DNA of 54,017 nucleotides from Verrucomicrobiota bacterium (GTDB taxonomy: Bacteria > Verrucomicrobiota > Verrucomicrobiia > Opitutales > UBA953), in NCBI GenBank assembly GCA_014193315.1, contig BJHS01000014.1, forward strand, positions 1 to 54,017. The letters are read 5' to 3'. Positions 27,248 through 35,755 of the stretch are shown here, in pieces; within the stretch, counting starts at the first letter, position 1; each line of letters starts with the position of its first letter. Below the pieces are notes generated by a model. That model saw only the letters and a program-made list of their open reading frames with translations, was not told where the DNA came from and searched no databases. The position numbers and the translations under genes are program-made.

Positions 27248-29308
27248 TCACTCCAACATCTGGATATGATTGATGCTGGTGAACTGGCGGTGGTCGGTGA
27301 ACTGGCGGACGAGCTTCTTATGGGCGTCGACCTCGAAGATTTGGGCGGTGGCGCCGAGGTGGCCGTGGCCGAGCCAGTTCATGACGATCGTGTTGCCGTT
27401 GGACAGGCGTTCGACGGAACTGGCGAGGTAGAGGTGGTTGTCGGTGACTTCGTCGCGGCCGATGTTCCAGACGACCTGGCCGGACTTGTCGTATTCCACT
27501 ACGCCATCGCCCTCGCCGAGGGCGACGAGCCAGTTGCCGTTGGCCAGCTCGCGGACGTCATGGACGTCGCCGTTGACCGGCAGCTTGCGCAGCAGCCTGC
27601 CTTCGGTGGAGAGTTCGAGGACCGCGCGGTCGCCCTTGGCGCTGACGAGGTAGCGCCCGTCGGCCGTCTTGCGGCAGCCGCGCATCTGTTCGTGGGTCTT
27701 GATGGTCGACGTCAGCGGCACCTTGATCTCCTTGGCAATCTTGCCGTCGCGGCCGATCTCCAGGAGGCGCCCCGGGCCGCACTCGACCACGAGCACGCGT
27801 CCGTCGGCCAGCGGCTGGCAGCCCTGGATCTCGGTCTTCCCGTCCGCCACGTATTCCCAGGCGACGGACTGGTCTGGCTTCACTTCCTTGGCGCCATGGA
27901 CGTGGCTGAAGAGCACGTTGCCGTTGGGCAGGAGCCAGGAGTCCTGCGGCTTCTCGGCCGGGGTCGACCACTCGACGCGGCCGTCGGCGGCGACGATCGC
28001 GACTTTGTTGCCGACGTAATCGCTGACGAGCAGTCGACGTCCGAAGGGCTTGGGTTCGAGGCTGGTTTGCGGGCCTTGGGCGCGGTCGCCGAGGGCGTTG
28101 CGATTATTCTTCATCACGGGAGGCATGGGGACTTCCCATCCGGCGGGGGCGTTGACGCTGACCACCTTGCGGAAAGTCACGTCGCCGAGGCGGAGGTTGT
28201 CGGCGATGACGCCGTTCTTGGAATGGCGCCAGCAGTGAATGGCCTCGCCGTCGCTCTTGATGTGGTTGCCGATGACCTCGTAGCCGTCCAGGTTGAAGTT
28301 CGGCTCGATGGCGGTGAGCTTGGTCTCGAAGTAATTGTAATTACAGCGGACATTGCGGAGCTGTCCGCGGAAAGAAGGATGGCCGAGCAGGGTGCCGCTA
28401 CCGTTCGGATTAAGCGTGCGGGTGAACTGCACCGTGATGTTCTCGGCGTCGAACGATTCGCCGGGGCCGACCTTGCCGCCGGGGAGGAATTTCCCCGAGT
28501 GCTCGCCGTACATCATCACCGCGCGCATGGTGTCGGTCATCGTGATGCCCTCGACGAGGACGTTGCGGACACGGCCATGGATGAGCACGCAGGCGTTGAT
28601 GTTCTTCACCAGGCCGCTGGGCAGGTCGTTATGGGAGGCGTTGAGGTCGATGGTGCCCTTGCCCGTGATACGGACGCCGGAGATGGTCTCCGCCTGGCGG
28701 CCGTGGCCGATGCGGATGCCGTAGGCCTCCGGGGCGTCGTAGGACACGAACCAGAGGCTGCGGGCGCCATGGCCGGTCTTGTTCGCGAAGCGGATCTTCA
28801 CCCCGTGGCTGAGTTCCTGCCAGTCGCCCGTGATGGGGATGCCCTTGTGCGGGGTGTCGAAGAGCTTGCCGTCGCCCCAGGCGATGGTGTCAGGGGCGCC
28901 GTTCTTGCCGCCGGTGACGATGATCGTGTAGACCGTGCTGCCGAAGAGCTCGGAGCCGTCGACCTTGCCTTTCATCATGTCGTAGGTGCCGCCGATCTCG
29001 AGGTCGTCGATCTTCTTGTCCGAATCCTGGTCGGTGGTGATCTCGCCGACGCCCTCCTTGCGGCAGACATTATCGGCGAGCTTGAGCGTCGCGCCGGCCA
29101 TCATCTCGATCTCGACGGACTTGTCGACGTAGAGGATCGCGCGGTGCTTCGTGAGGCCGTGCTGATGCAATCCAGGCAGGAAGGTCAACTTGTCGCCCGG
29201 CGCGGCGGCATTCATCACCGCCTGCGGGTCGTCCCCCGGCTTGATGCGGTATTCGGCGGCGCCGGCGGCGGCGGCCAGCAGGACGAGAGCGAGCGATGTC
29301 AGGCGCAT
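27248..29308 (-). CDS. Exported right-handed beta-helix plus beta-propeller protein
   Basis: A 686-residue protein with signal peptide (LALVLLAAAAGAA). Residues about 20-390 form a parallel beta-helix with typical rungs (GVRITGKGTIDLNASHNDL, RNVLVEGITMTDTMRAV, YEVIGNHIKSDGEAIHCW), the fold of pectate lyases and polygalacturonases. From about 405 a propeller follows, with repeats such as RRLLVSDYVGNKVAIVAADG, SWLLPNGNVLFSHVHG and ANGNWLVALGEGDGVVEYD, like those of PQQ or arylsulfotransferase-type propellers. Fusion of the two folds is unusual. It follows DUF1501-4 by 3 bp, so it belongs to the pectate lyase/PSD1-4 unit. Confidence 0.8.
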   Translation of the reverse strand: MRLTSLALVLLAAAAGAAEYRIKPGDDPQAVMNAAAPGDKLTFLPGLHQHGLTKHRAILYVDKSVEIEMMAGATLKLADNVCRKEGVGEITTDQDSDKKIDDLEIGGTYDMMKGKVDGSELFGSTVYTIIVTGGKNGAPDTIAWGDGKLFDTPHKGIPITGDWQELSHGVKIRFANKTGHGARSLWFVSYDAPEAYGIRIGHGRQAETISGVRITGKGTIDLNASHNDLPSGLVKNINACVLIHGRVRNVLVEGITMTDTMRAVMMYGEHSGKFLPGGKVGPGESFDAENITVQFTRTLNPNGSGTLLGHPSFRGQLRNVRCNYNYFETKLTAIEPNFNLDGYEVIGNHIKSDGEAIHCWRHSKNGVIADNLRLGDVTFRKVVSVNAPAGWEVPMPPVMKNNRNALGDRAQGPQTSLEPKPFGRRLLVSDYVGNKVAIVAADGRVEWSTPAEKPQDSWLLPNGNVLFSHVHGAKEVKPDQSVAWEYVADGKTEIQGCQPLADGRVLVVECGPGRLLEIGRDGKIAKEIKVPLTSTIKTHEQMRGCRKTADGRYLVSAKGDRAVLELSTEGRLLRKLPVNGDVHDVRELANGNWLVALGEGDGVVEYDKSGQVVWNIGRDEVTDNHLYLASSVERLSNGNTIVMNWLGHGHLGATAQIFEVDAHKKLVRQFTDHRQFTSINHIQMLE

Positions 29309-29311
29309 AGG

Positions 29312-30742
29312 TCAGCCGACGATTTTCTTGTAGGGCTCGCCCTCGTTCTGGGTCGGGCGTTCCGGGCGGCCTTTGTAGCGGTAGGTCAGGCCCATGTTGT
29401 CGATGCCCAGCAGCCAGAGGATGGTCGCATGGAGGTCGTGGACGTGCAAAGGGGTCTCCTGGGCGCGCAGGCCTAGCTCGTCGGTGCTGCCGATGGTCTG
29501 GCCGCCCTTCACGCCGCCGCCGGCCATCCACATGGTGAAACCGGTCGGGTTGTGGTCGCGCCCATCGCCTTTCTCGGACATCGGGGTACGGCCGAACTCG
29601 CCGCCCCAGACGACCAGGGTGTCCTCGAGCAGCCCGCGGGCCTTCAGGTCCTTGAGCAGGCCGGCCACCGGTTTGTCCATGGAGGCGCAGAGGCCGGCGT
29701 GGTTGCTCTCGATCTTGGCGTGGGCGTCCCACTTCGAGCCGGCGCCATGGTAGATCTGCACAAAGCGGACGCCTTGCTCCACCATCCGGCGGGCGAGCAG
29801 GCAGAGGCGGCCCATGCCTTCGGTGGTCTTGTCGTCGAGCCCGTAGAGCTGGCGGGTCGCCTCGGTCTCGCCGGTGAGGTCCACGACGCCGGGGGCCTCG
29901 GCCTGCATGCGCGCGGCCAGCTCGTAGCCGGCCAGGCGCGCGCCGAGCTCGGAGCGGTCGGGGTAGCGGTCGGCGAACTCCTTGTTCACGCTGGTGATCA
30001 GCTGCAGCTTGCTCTTCTGGAGGTCGGCGCTGACGGCCTCGGGCGTGTTGAGGTGCGGGATCGGTTCGGCGCCGCCGGAAATGCGCACGCCCTGGTAGAC
30101 GGCGGGCATGAAGCCGGCCCCCCAGTTGCGGGGCCCGTTGATCACGGAGGCCTGGTTATCCTGCATCACGATGAACGCGGGTAGATTGCTGTTCGCGGAG
30201 CCGATGCCGTAGTTGATCCAGGAACCAAGCGAGGGCTTGCCCGCGAGGATCGATCCGGTGTTCATCTGGCAGACGCCGGCGGAGTGGTTGATGCCGTCGG
30301 CCTTGCAGGAGCGGATGACCGTGAGATCGTCGGAGCAGGAGGCGATGTGCGGGATCCAGTCCGAGAACCATTGGCCCGACTGGCCGTGTTGCTTCCAGGC
30401 GCGCTTGGAGGCCAGCAGGGGCGACTTCGTTTCGCCCATCGCCGTGATGACGGAGCCAAAGCTGTCCGGGAGGCGTTGCCCCGCCAATTTATTCAGCAGG
30501 GGCTTCGGGTCGTAGAGGTCCATCTGTGACGGGCCGCCTTCCATGAAGAGGAAGATGACGCGTTTAGCGCGCGGTTTGATCTGGCCGACGCCCGCCGGGA
30601 GCGGGGTGCCGGGGGCAGGGGCCGTCAGTTCCTTGGCGAGCAGGTCGCTGAAGGCCATGGCGCCGAGACCCAGTCCCGCGTTGAAGAGGAAGTCGCGGCG
30701 GGAAGACGAGGCTTCGACGCGATGGCAGCGGGGGTCGTTCAT
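29312..30742 (-). CDS. DUF1501 protein 4, Tat-exported
   Basis: A 476-residue DUF1501 protein. SSRRDFLFNAGLGLGAMAFS is a clear Tat signal. Landmarks are VIFLFMEGGPSQMDLYDPKP, KWDAHAKIESNHAGL, EFGRTPMSEKGDGRDHN and WMAGGGVKGG. The start overlaps the PSD1-4 stop as ATGA (30739-30742). It is followed within 3 bp by the beta-helix/propeller gene. Confidence 0.9.
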   Translation of the reverse strand: MNDPRCHRVEASSSRRDFLFNAGLGLGAMAFSDLLAKELTAPAPGTPLPAGVGQIKPRAKRVIFLFMEGGPSQMDLYDPKPLLNKLAGQRLPDSFGSVITAMGETKSPLLASKRAWKQHGQSGQWFSDWIPHIASCSDDLTVIRSCKADGINHSAGVCQMNTGSILAGKPSLGSWINYGIGSANSNLPAFIVMQDNQASVINGPRNWGAGFMPAVYQGVRISGGAEPIPHLNTPEAVSADLQKSKLQLITSVNKEFADRYPDRSELGARLAGYELAARMQAEAPGVVDLTGETEATRQLYGLDDKTTEGMGRLCLLARRMVEQGVRFVQIYHGAGSKWDAHAKIESNHAGLCASMDKPVAGLLKDLKARGLLEDTLVVWGGEFGRTPMSEKGDGRDHNPTGFTMWMAGGGVKGGQTIGSTDELGLRAQETPLHVHDLHATILWLLGIDNMGLTYRYKGRPERPTQNEGEPYKKIVG

Positions 30743-33700
30743 TCGACGTAGAGGAATTCGGAGGAATTAAGCAGGGCGTGGCACAGGGCGGCCAGCGGGG
30801 TCCGGTCGGCGCGGGTTGCTGGAGCTTTCTTGGCGTTGTCGACGGTCAGGTCGCGACCTTGGCCGGAGGAGTCCTTCATCAGGCCGGTTTTGTTCTCGAA
30901 GCGCCAGAAGCCGAGCGTGGATGGTTGTGCGTCCTCGGAGGTGTACAGCAGGCGCGCGTCCGGCAGAGCCCCGGCGCTCAGGCGGACATCGTCGATCACG
31001 CCGTGGAACGAGCCTTCGGGTTCGGCATGCTTGCCGCCGGGGTGGAACGGGTGCGTGCCGGTGTCGAGGCGGGCGAGTTGCCCGGCCACCTGGTCGTGCA
31101 GCAGCGGCTCGTCGTCATTCGCGAGGTCCTTGAGGGTGAAGGCCACGTGGCCCGGCCGACCGTCCTTGGCGAAGGTCAGCGCGGCCGCCACGTAGTACGG
31201 TTTGTGCATCGTGAGCCGTAGGTTTGAGAAGTAGACCGCTTCGCCGAACTTGCCGTCGGCGAGGTCGCCGTGGCACTGCAACACCAGCACCATCGGGGCG
31301 CGGCGCGACTTCTGGCCGGTGATGCCGAACTGCCAGGAGGCTTCCTTCTTGCTGGTCACGCCTTGGGCGGCGATCGCGCGGACCGCCCCGCTGTCGCTGA
31401 CCGAGCGCGGTACGATGACCGCCTCGATGGTGAAGCCGTTCGCAAGGTCGAGGCGGGTGGTCCGTTCGGCCGTCAGGAGGTGCGGGTTGCCCGCCTCGAG
31501 GCGCAGCCCTTGGCCATCGCGGAAAGGCACTTTTTCGAGGGTGAACTCGAGGGCCGCCGCGGTCTGGGCCGTGGCGTCGGGCTTCTGGCCGCGGACCTCG
31601 GCGAGGAAGGCCAGCGCCCGGGCCGACTCGGCGGGGGCGGGGTCGCGGGCGAACAGGAGCCGGTAGAGCTGGCGCACCTGGGTAGGCTCATTACCAGGGA
31701 CTTCCTTTCTGAGGCGGTCGGCCAAGGCCTCGCCGCGCTTGAGCATGAAGGGGCTATTCAGAAGTAATAATGATTGGATCGGGGTCGTGGTGACATCGCG
31801 CGAAGCCGCGCTGCCGAACCACTGCGGTGCGTCAAAGACGTCGGCCAGCGGGTCGCGGTTGTTGCGCATGATGCGTGTGAAGATGCTGCGAATCGGCTCG
31901 CTGTACACCTGACCAGGCCCCGCCCGTTTCTCCACCTTTAGTTCGCCGGTCGCGGCGAAGAGGGCGTCGCGGATTTGTTCGGCTTCCAGTCGCTGCGGCT
32001 GAAAGCGCCAGAGCAGGGTGTTCTGGGGGTCCTTGAGGTTGCCCGCGTTCGACTCGGGGTGGCGGGAGGATTGCCGGTAGGTCGCGCTCGTCAGGACAAG
32101 GCGGTGCATCGCCTTCTGGTCCCAGCCCTTCGCCATGAACTCGGCGGCGAGCCAATCCATAAGCTCGGGGTGCGAAGGCGGTTCGCCCAGGCGGCCGAAA
32201 TCGCTGGCATTGGGTGTCAGGCCGCGTCGGAAGTACTGCTGCCAGAGGCGATTCATCGCGAGGCGGGCGGTGAAGGGGTTGGTGGGCTCGGTCAGCCAGC
32301 GCGCCAAGGCGGAGCGTCGGCCGGTGGTCTGGCCATCGGCCGGCGGGGTGATCTTGGCCGGCGGCGCCGGGACCGTCGCGCTCAGCACGGAAAGGAAAGC
32401 CGGCGGGACGACCGTGCCCTTTTTCGGGATGGTCACGTCGAGACCGACCGGACCGGTTTCCCTCACCGCCAGGACCAAGGGCGGCGGCGCCGGTTTCAGC
32501 GCGTCCGCCTCGGCGAGTTTCCGCTTCAAGTCGGCTTGCTTCACGCTGTCCTCTCCTTTGATGGAGTTCATCAGCTGGTTGAACTTGTAGTCGACCTGCC
32601 GCCAGGCGAGGGCGGAGACCTGCGTCTCAAGCGGCGAGCGTTCCGCGGCCGGCTTGCGGATCATGGTTTGGATATCGTCCGGGAAGACGCCCACGGCCTC
32701 TTTCTCGGCGTTGTTGCGATATTTCCGCTCGAGCTGGGCGAGGCCGGCGCGGGTCTCGGCGGTGCGTTTCTCCCAGGCGGCTTGTTTGGTCGCGTGGTCG
32801 GCCGCTTCCGCGGTTGTCCAGGCGGCGCGGTCCTCCACCGGCAGCACGTTGGCGAAGAAACTGCGGAGCGCGAAGTAATCGCGCTGCAGGATCGGGTCGA
32901 ACTTATGGTCGTGGCAGCGGGCGCACTGCATGCCCGCCCCGAGGAAGACGTCGCCCGTCGTGTCGGTGAGGTCGTTGAGGATCGTCTCCCATTGCCCGCG
33001 GGCGTCGCGGTTATTGTATTCGTAGATCCAATGGCGCAGGTAACCCGTCGCCGTCAGCGCCGCCGGGTCGCCCGGAAAGAGCTCGTCCCCCGCCAACTGC
33101 TCCTGCACGAAGCGGTCGTAGGGCTTGTTCGTGTTGAAGGCCTCGATGACATAGTCGCGGTAGCGCCACGCGGTCGGGCGGAAATCATCGATGCGGAAGC
33201 CGTCGCTGTCGGCGTAGCGCACCAGATCGAGCCAGGCGCGGGCGTGCCGTTCGCCATAGGCGGGGGAGGCGAGCAACCGGTCGACCAGTTTCTCATAGGC
33301 CAGCGGGTCGGGGTCGGCCACGAAGGCCTCGACCTCGGCCGGGGTCGGCGGCAGGCCGGTGACGTCGAAGGTGGCGCGGCGGATCAAGGTCGCCCGTTCG
33401 GCGGGCGGCGCGGGCGCGAGACCGGCCTGGCTCCGGCGGGCGTCGACGAAACGATCGATCGGGTTGGTCGTATTTCCGGCCGGCGGTTCGACTCGCTGGA
33501 TCGGTTGATAGGCCCACCAGGCCCGTTCCTTGGCGCCGATGGTGCCGGGTAGGTATTTGGCCGCGCCCTTCGCCGTGGCTCGGCTCGCCGGCCAGCTCGC
33601 CCCGGTCTGGACCCAGTCGGTGAGCAATCGGACCTCCGCCGTCGTGAGCCGATCGCCCTTCGGGGGCATCATCTTCTCGGGGTCGGTCGCAAGGATGTTC

Positions 33701-33960
33701 CGGAGGAAGCGGCTCTTCTCCGGGTTGCCCGGGATGAGCGCGGGTCCGTCGTCGCCGCCGGCGAGTAGGCCGGCGAGGGAATCCATGACGAGACCGCCCT
33801 TGTTCTTGCCGGCGGCATGGCTGTGGCACTTGAAGCAACGGGCTTCCAGCAGGGCGACGGCTTTTTCGGCCTGCTCCCCGTCGCCGGCCCAAGCGACGGA
33901 AGGCCCGGCGGCGAGGGTCGTCAGGGCGAGGAAAAGCGGGACGGACGGACGCACGGGCAT
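30739..33960 (-). CDS. PSCyt1-DUF1549-DUF1553 protein with LamG inside DUF1553 (PSD1-4)
   Basis: A 1073-residue exported protein. CFKCH is at 42-46 and CARCH at 346-350 followed by DHKFDPI. The DUF1553 domain is interrupted: after RALAFLAEVRGQ (about 780) a LamG-like domain of roughly 240 residues is inserted (LANGFTIEAVIVPRSVSD, then FHGVIDDVRLSAGALPD), and the family's last motif resumes at about 1053 with RTPLAALCHALLNSSEFLYVE shortened to the end. So this copy puts its binding module at a different place from PSD1-2 and PSD1-3. It lies 62 bp after the pectate lyase gene. Confidence 0.9.
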   Translation of the reverse strand: MPVRPSVPLFLALTTLAAGPSVAWAGDGEQAEKAVALLEARCFKCHSHAAGKNKGGLVMDSLAGLLAGGDDGPALIPGNPEKSRFLRNILATDPEKMMPPKGDRLTTAEVRLLTDWVQTGASWPASRATAKGAAKYLPGTIGAKERAWWAYQPIQRVEPPAGNTTNPIDRFVDARRSQAGLAPAPPAERATLIRRATFDVTGLPPTPAEVEAFVADPDPLAYEKLVDRLLASPAYGERHARAWLDLVRYADSDGFRIDDFRPTAWRYRDYVIEAFNTNKPYDRFVQEQLAGDELFPGDPAALTATGYLRHWIYEYNNRDARGQWETILNDLTDTTGDVFLGAGMQCARCHDHKFDPILQRDYFALRSFFANVLPVEDRAAWTTAEAADHATKQAAWEKRTAETRAGLAQLERKYRNNAEKEAVGVFPDDIQTMIRKPAAERSPLETQVSALAWRQVDYKFNQLMNSIKGEDSVKQADLKRKLAEADALKPAPPPLVLAVRETGPVGLDVTIPKKGTVVPPAFLSVLSATVPAPPAKITPPADGQTTGRRSALARWLTEPTNPFTARLAMNRLWQQYFRRGLTPNASDFGRLGEPPSHPELMDWLAAEFMAKGWDQKAMHRLVLTSATYRQSSRHPESNAGNLKDPQNTLLWRFQPQRLEAEQIRDALFAATGELKVEKRAGPGQVYSEPIRSIFTRIMRNNRDPLADVFDAPQWFGSAASRDVTTTPIQSLLLLNSPFMLKRGEALADRLRKEVPGNEPTQVRQLYRLLFARDPAPAESARALAFLAEVRGQKPDATAQTAAALEFTLEKVPFRDGQGLRLEAGNPHLLTAERTTRLDLANGFTIEAVIVPRSVSDSGAVRAIAAQGVTSKKEASWQFGITGQKSRRAPMVLVLQCHGDLADGKFGEAVYFSNLRLTMHKPYYVAAALTFAKDGRPGHVAFTLKDLANDDEPLLHDQVAGQLARLDTGTHPFHPGGKHAEPEGSFHGVIDDVRLSAGALPDARLLYTSEDAQPSTLGFWRFENKTGLMKDSSGQGRDLTVDNAKKAPATRADRTPLAALCHALLNSSEFLYVE

Positions 33961-33972
33961 CGGGGCAGGCCT

Positions 33973-33991
33973 TTCATAAAGGCATTATGAA
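33973..33991. promoter_or_regulatory. Operator-like palindrome upstream of PSD1-4
   Basis: TTCATAA-AGGCA-TTATGAA is a perfect 7-bp inverted repeat 13 bp upstream of the PSD1-4 ATG, in the only gap of its unit. It resembles in size the palindrome over the promoter at 5836-5852, though the sequence differs. It could be a regulator site or a small hairpin in the transcript. Confidence 0.4.
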
Positions 33992-34022
33992 CTATGAGTG
34001 CAAGCCGATGCCGAGGGTTTCG

Positions 34023-35054
34023 TCAGCGGAGGGACTGCTTCCAGGCCGGGTAATCCTTCGCCACCAGGTCGCGAGCGTATTCACCGAACCAGCTGTAGCC
34101 GTTGCGCCGCTCGGAGCCGAGGTCGGCGAGGTTCGGCTTGGGGACGCCGTCCCGGTCGCAGACGAAGGGCTGGCCGGTCCGGAGGTCGTAGAAGCGGGCC
34201 CACAGGGCGGGAGCCTTAGGGTCGGCGGCCATCACGAGGTTGGACTTCCCGTCTTGGTCCGTTTCCTTGCTGAGGCGGCGGCCGGTGACCTTGTGAGCCT
34301 CGAACCAGCGCACGGCTCCTTCGATGGCGGCCTTCACCTCGGCCGAGGGGTTTTCCAAACTCATGAGTAGCCGGACGATACCCACGGACTCGGCACCGCT
34401 GAAGGAGGGTAGTTCGTAGGCGCGGGCCTTGGCGGGGGCCAAGGTCACCTCGTCGTGTTGCGCACACCAGACGGTCGGCTGGCCGTCGACGATGATCTGG
34501 CACTTCAGGATGCAAGTGACGCCGAGGTCGAAGGCCTTGCGGCAGGCCTCGCGCGTCGGCGCCTCGAGGAACGTATAGGTTGGTTCAGTGGCCACTTCAC
34601 GCACCAACCGAAGCACGCGCACCATGGCATCGTCGTTGAAGGTGATGTGATCCCAGTAGCCCTGGCGCAGTGGGAAGAACTGCGGCCAGCCGCCGTTCGG
34701 GTACTGGGCGGAGAGCACGTAGGCCAGGCCGCGGTCGAACGACTGACGGTACTTCGCCTCCTTGGTCGCATTAAACATCCGCGCCATGAAGCGGAGTTCG
34801 TCCACGGTCGCCTTGTTATCGAAAGTCGGCATGAGCTTCGTGCGGTCGCCCGCGTAAGCCTTGCTGATGGTATCGGTGTTTTTGGGCCACCCGCCGGACT
34901 CGCACTGGAAACTCAGGACGATCGCCGCCACTTGGCGGGCCTCGGCCGAGGCGAACCAAGCCTCCGGGTTCCGGAGGAAACGCCGGACGCTTTCATCGGC
35001 GACGAGGGGCAGGTGCAGCCCGAGGCAGGTGAGGAGGAGCAGGGTGGGGCGCAC
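34023..35054 (-). CDS. Secreted pectate lyase, family PL10
   Basis: A family 10 pectate lyase of 343 residues, cleaving polygalacturonate by beta-elimination. GTG 35054 gives a clean signal peptide MRPTLLLLTCLGLHLPLVA; the frame also allows TTG 35072. Conserved PL10 features include QCESGGWPKNTDT, TFDNKATVDELRFMARMF, YPNGGWPQFFPLR, HITFNDDAMVRVL and LPSFSGAESVGIVRLLM, with the alpha/alpha-toroid spacing of the family. The C-terminal GYSWFGEYARDL is also typical. It is the first gene of the unit with PSD1-4 and is transcribed divergently from maf. Confidence 0.92.
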   Translation of the reverse strand: MRPTLLLLTCLGLHLPLVADESVRRFLRNPEAWFASAEARQVAAIVLSFQCESGGWPKNTDTISKAYAGDRTKLMPTFDNKATVDELRFMARMFNATKEAKYRQSFDRGLAYVLSAQYPNGGWPQFFPLRQGYWDHITFNDDAMVRVLRLVREVATEPTYTFLEAPTREACRKAFDLGVTCILKCQIIVDGQPTVWCAQHDEVTLAPAKARAYELPSFSGAESVGIVRLLMSLENPSAEVKAAIEGAVRWFEAHKVTGRRLSKETDQDGKSNLVMAADPKAPALWARFYDLRTGQPFVCDRDGVPKPNLADLGSERRNGYSWFGEYARDLVAKDYPAWKQSLR

Positions 35055-35107
35055 GGCTGGCGGGTCGCTCAAGGGGTATCGGCCGTGGGTCGGGAGTAAA
35101 CTCGTAA

Positions 35108-35755
35108 ATGCCCCGGCCGCTTGCGGTTGTCTTCCGCCGGATATTCCGCTTGTTGGTCGGGGTGCCCTCGCCGCTCTTCCTTATCCTTGCTTCCGCGTCG
35201 CCTCGTCGCACGGAACTGCTGCGCGAAGCCGGTATTCCTCACTCCATCCAGGTGGCCCCGGTGACCGAGCACGAGGACCCGCGGACCGACCCGCGCGAGA
35301 TGGTCCTGCATAATGCCCGGATCAAGGCCGCGGCGGTCGCGCGTCTCCACCCCGACGCCTTGGTGCTCGGTGCCGACACCACGGTGGCTCTCGGCGATCG
35401 CGCGTTGAACAAGCCTGCCGACCTCGCGGAGTCGCGGGCGATGCTCCGCCGCCTTTCCGGTCGGGAGCACACGGTCCATACGGGGATCTGCTTGCTCGCC
35501 CCGGCCCTCGGTATCGATGAGGTGCACGATGTGACGGCGTGGGTGCGATTCCGGAGCCTTTCCGACGAAGACATCACCCGTTACCAGTCCCTCGTGGATA
35601 CCTTGGATAAGGCCGGGGCCTATGGTATCCAGCAAGGTAAGGAGATCATCATCGACGACTTTCAGCGGCCGATCTCCACAATCATGGGCTTACCCGTCGA
35701 GTTTGTGCACTCCCGCCTGCTTGCTCTCGGGGTCCTGGGGAGGCTCGTCGCATGA
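35108..35755 (+). CDS. maf: Maf-like nucleoside triphosphate pyrophosphatase
   Basis: A Maf/Ham1-superfamily house-cleaning enzyme that hydrolyses non-canonical or bulk nucleoside triphosphates to monophosphates. LILASASPRRTELLREAG is the signature start, GADTTVALGDRALNKP carries the catalytic-type acid, and AGAYGIQQGKEIIIDDF with NIxGLP-like STIMGLPVEF close the site. ATG 35108 gives 215 residues; most Maf proteins start just before the SASPRR motif, so GTG 35162 (197 residues) may be the true start. Its stop overlaps the next gene by 4 bp. Confidence 0.92.
   Translation: MPRPLAVVFRRIFRLLVGVPSPLFLILASASPRRTELLREAGIPHSIQVAPVTEHEDPRTDPREMVLHNARIKAAAVARLHPDALVLGADTTVALGDRALNKPADLAESRAMLRRLSGREHTVHTGICLLAPALGIDEVHDVTAWVRFRSLSDEDITRYQSLVDTLDKAGAYGIQQGKEIIIDDFQRPISTIMGLPVEFVHSRLLALGVLGRLVA

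Noticed and set aside
27170-29476. 768-codon open frame on the plus strand
   Set aside because: It is antisense to the beta-helix/propeller gene, whose protein has a signal peptide and clear repeats; the antisense product is Val/Ala/Gly/Asp-rich with no motif, as expected from GC-rich DNA.
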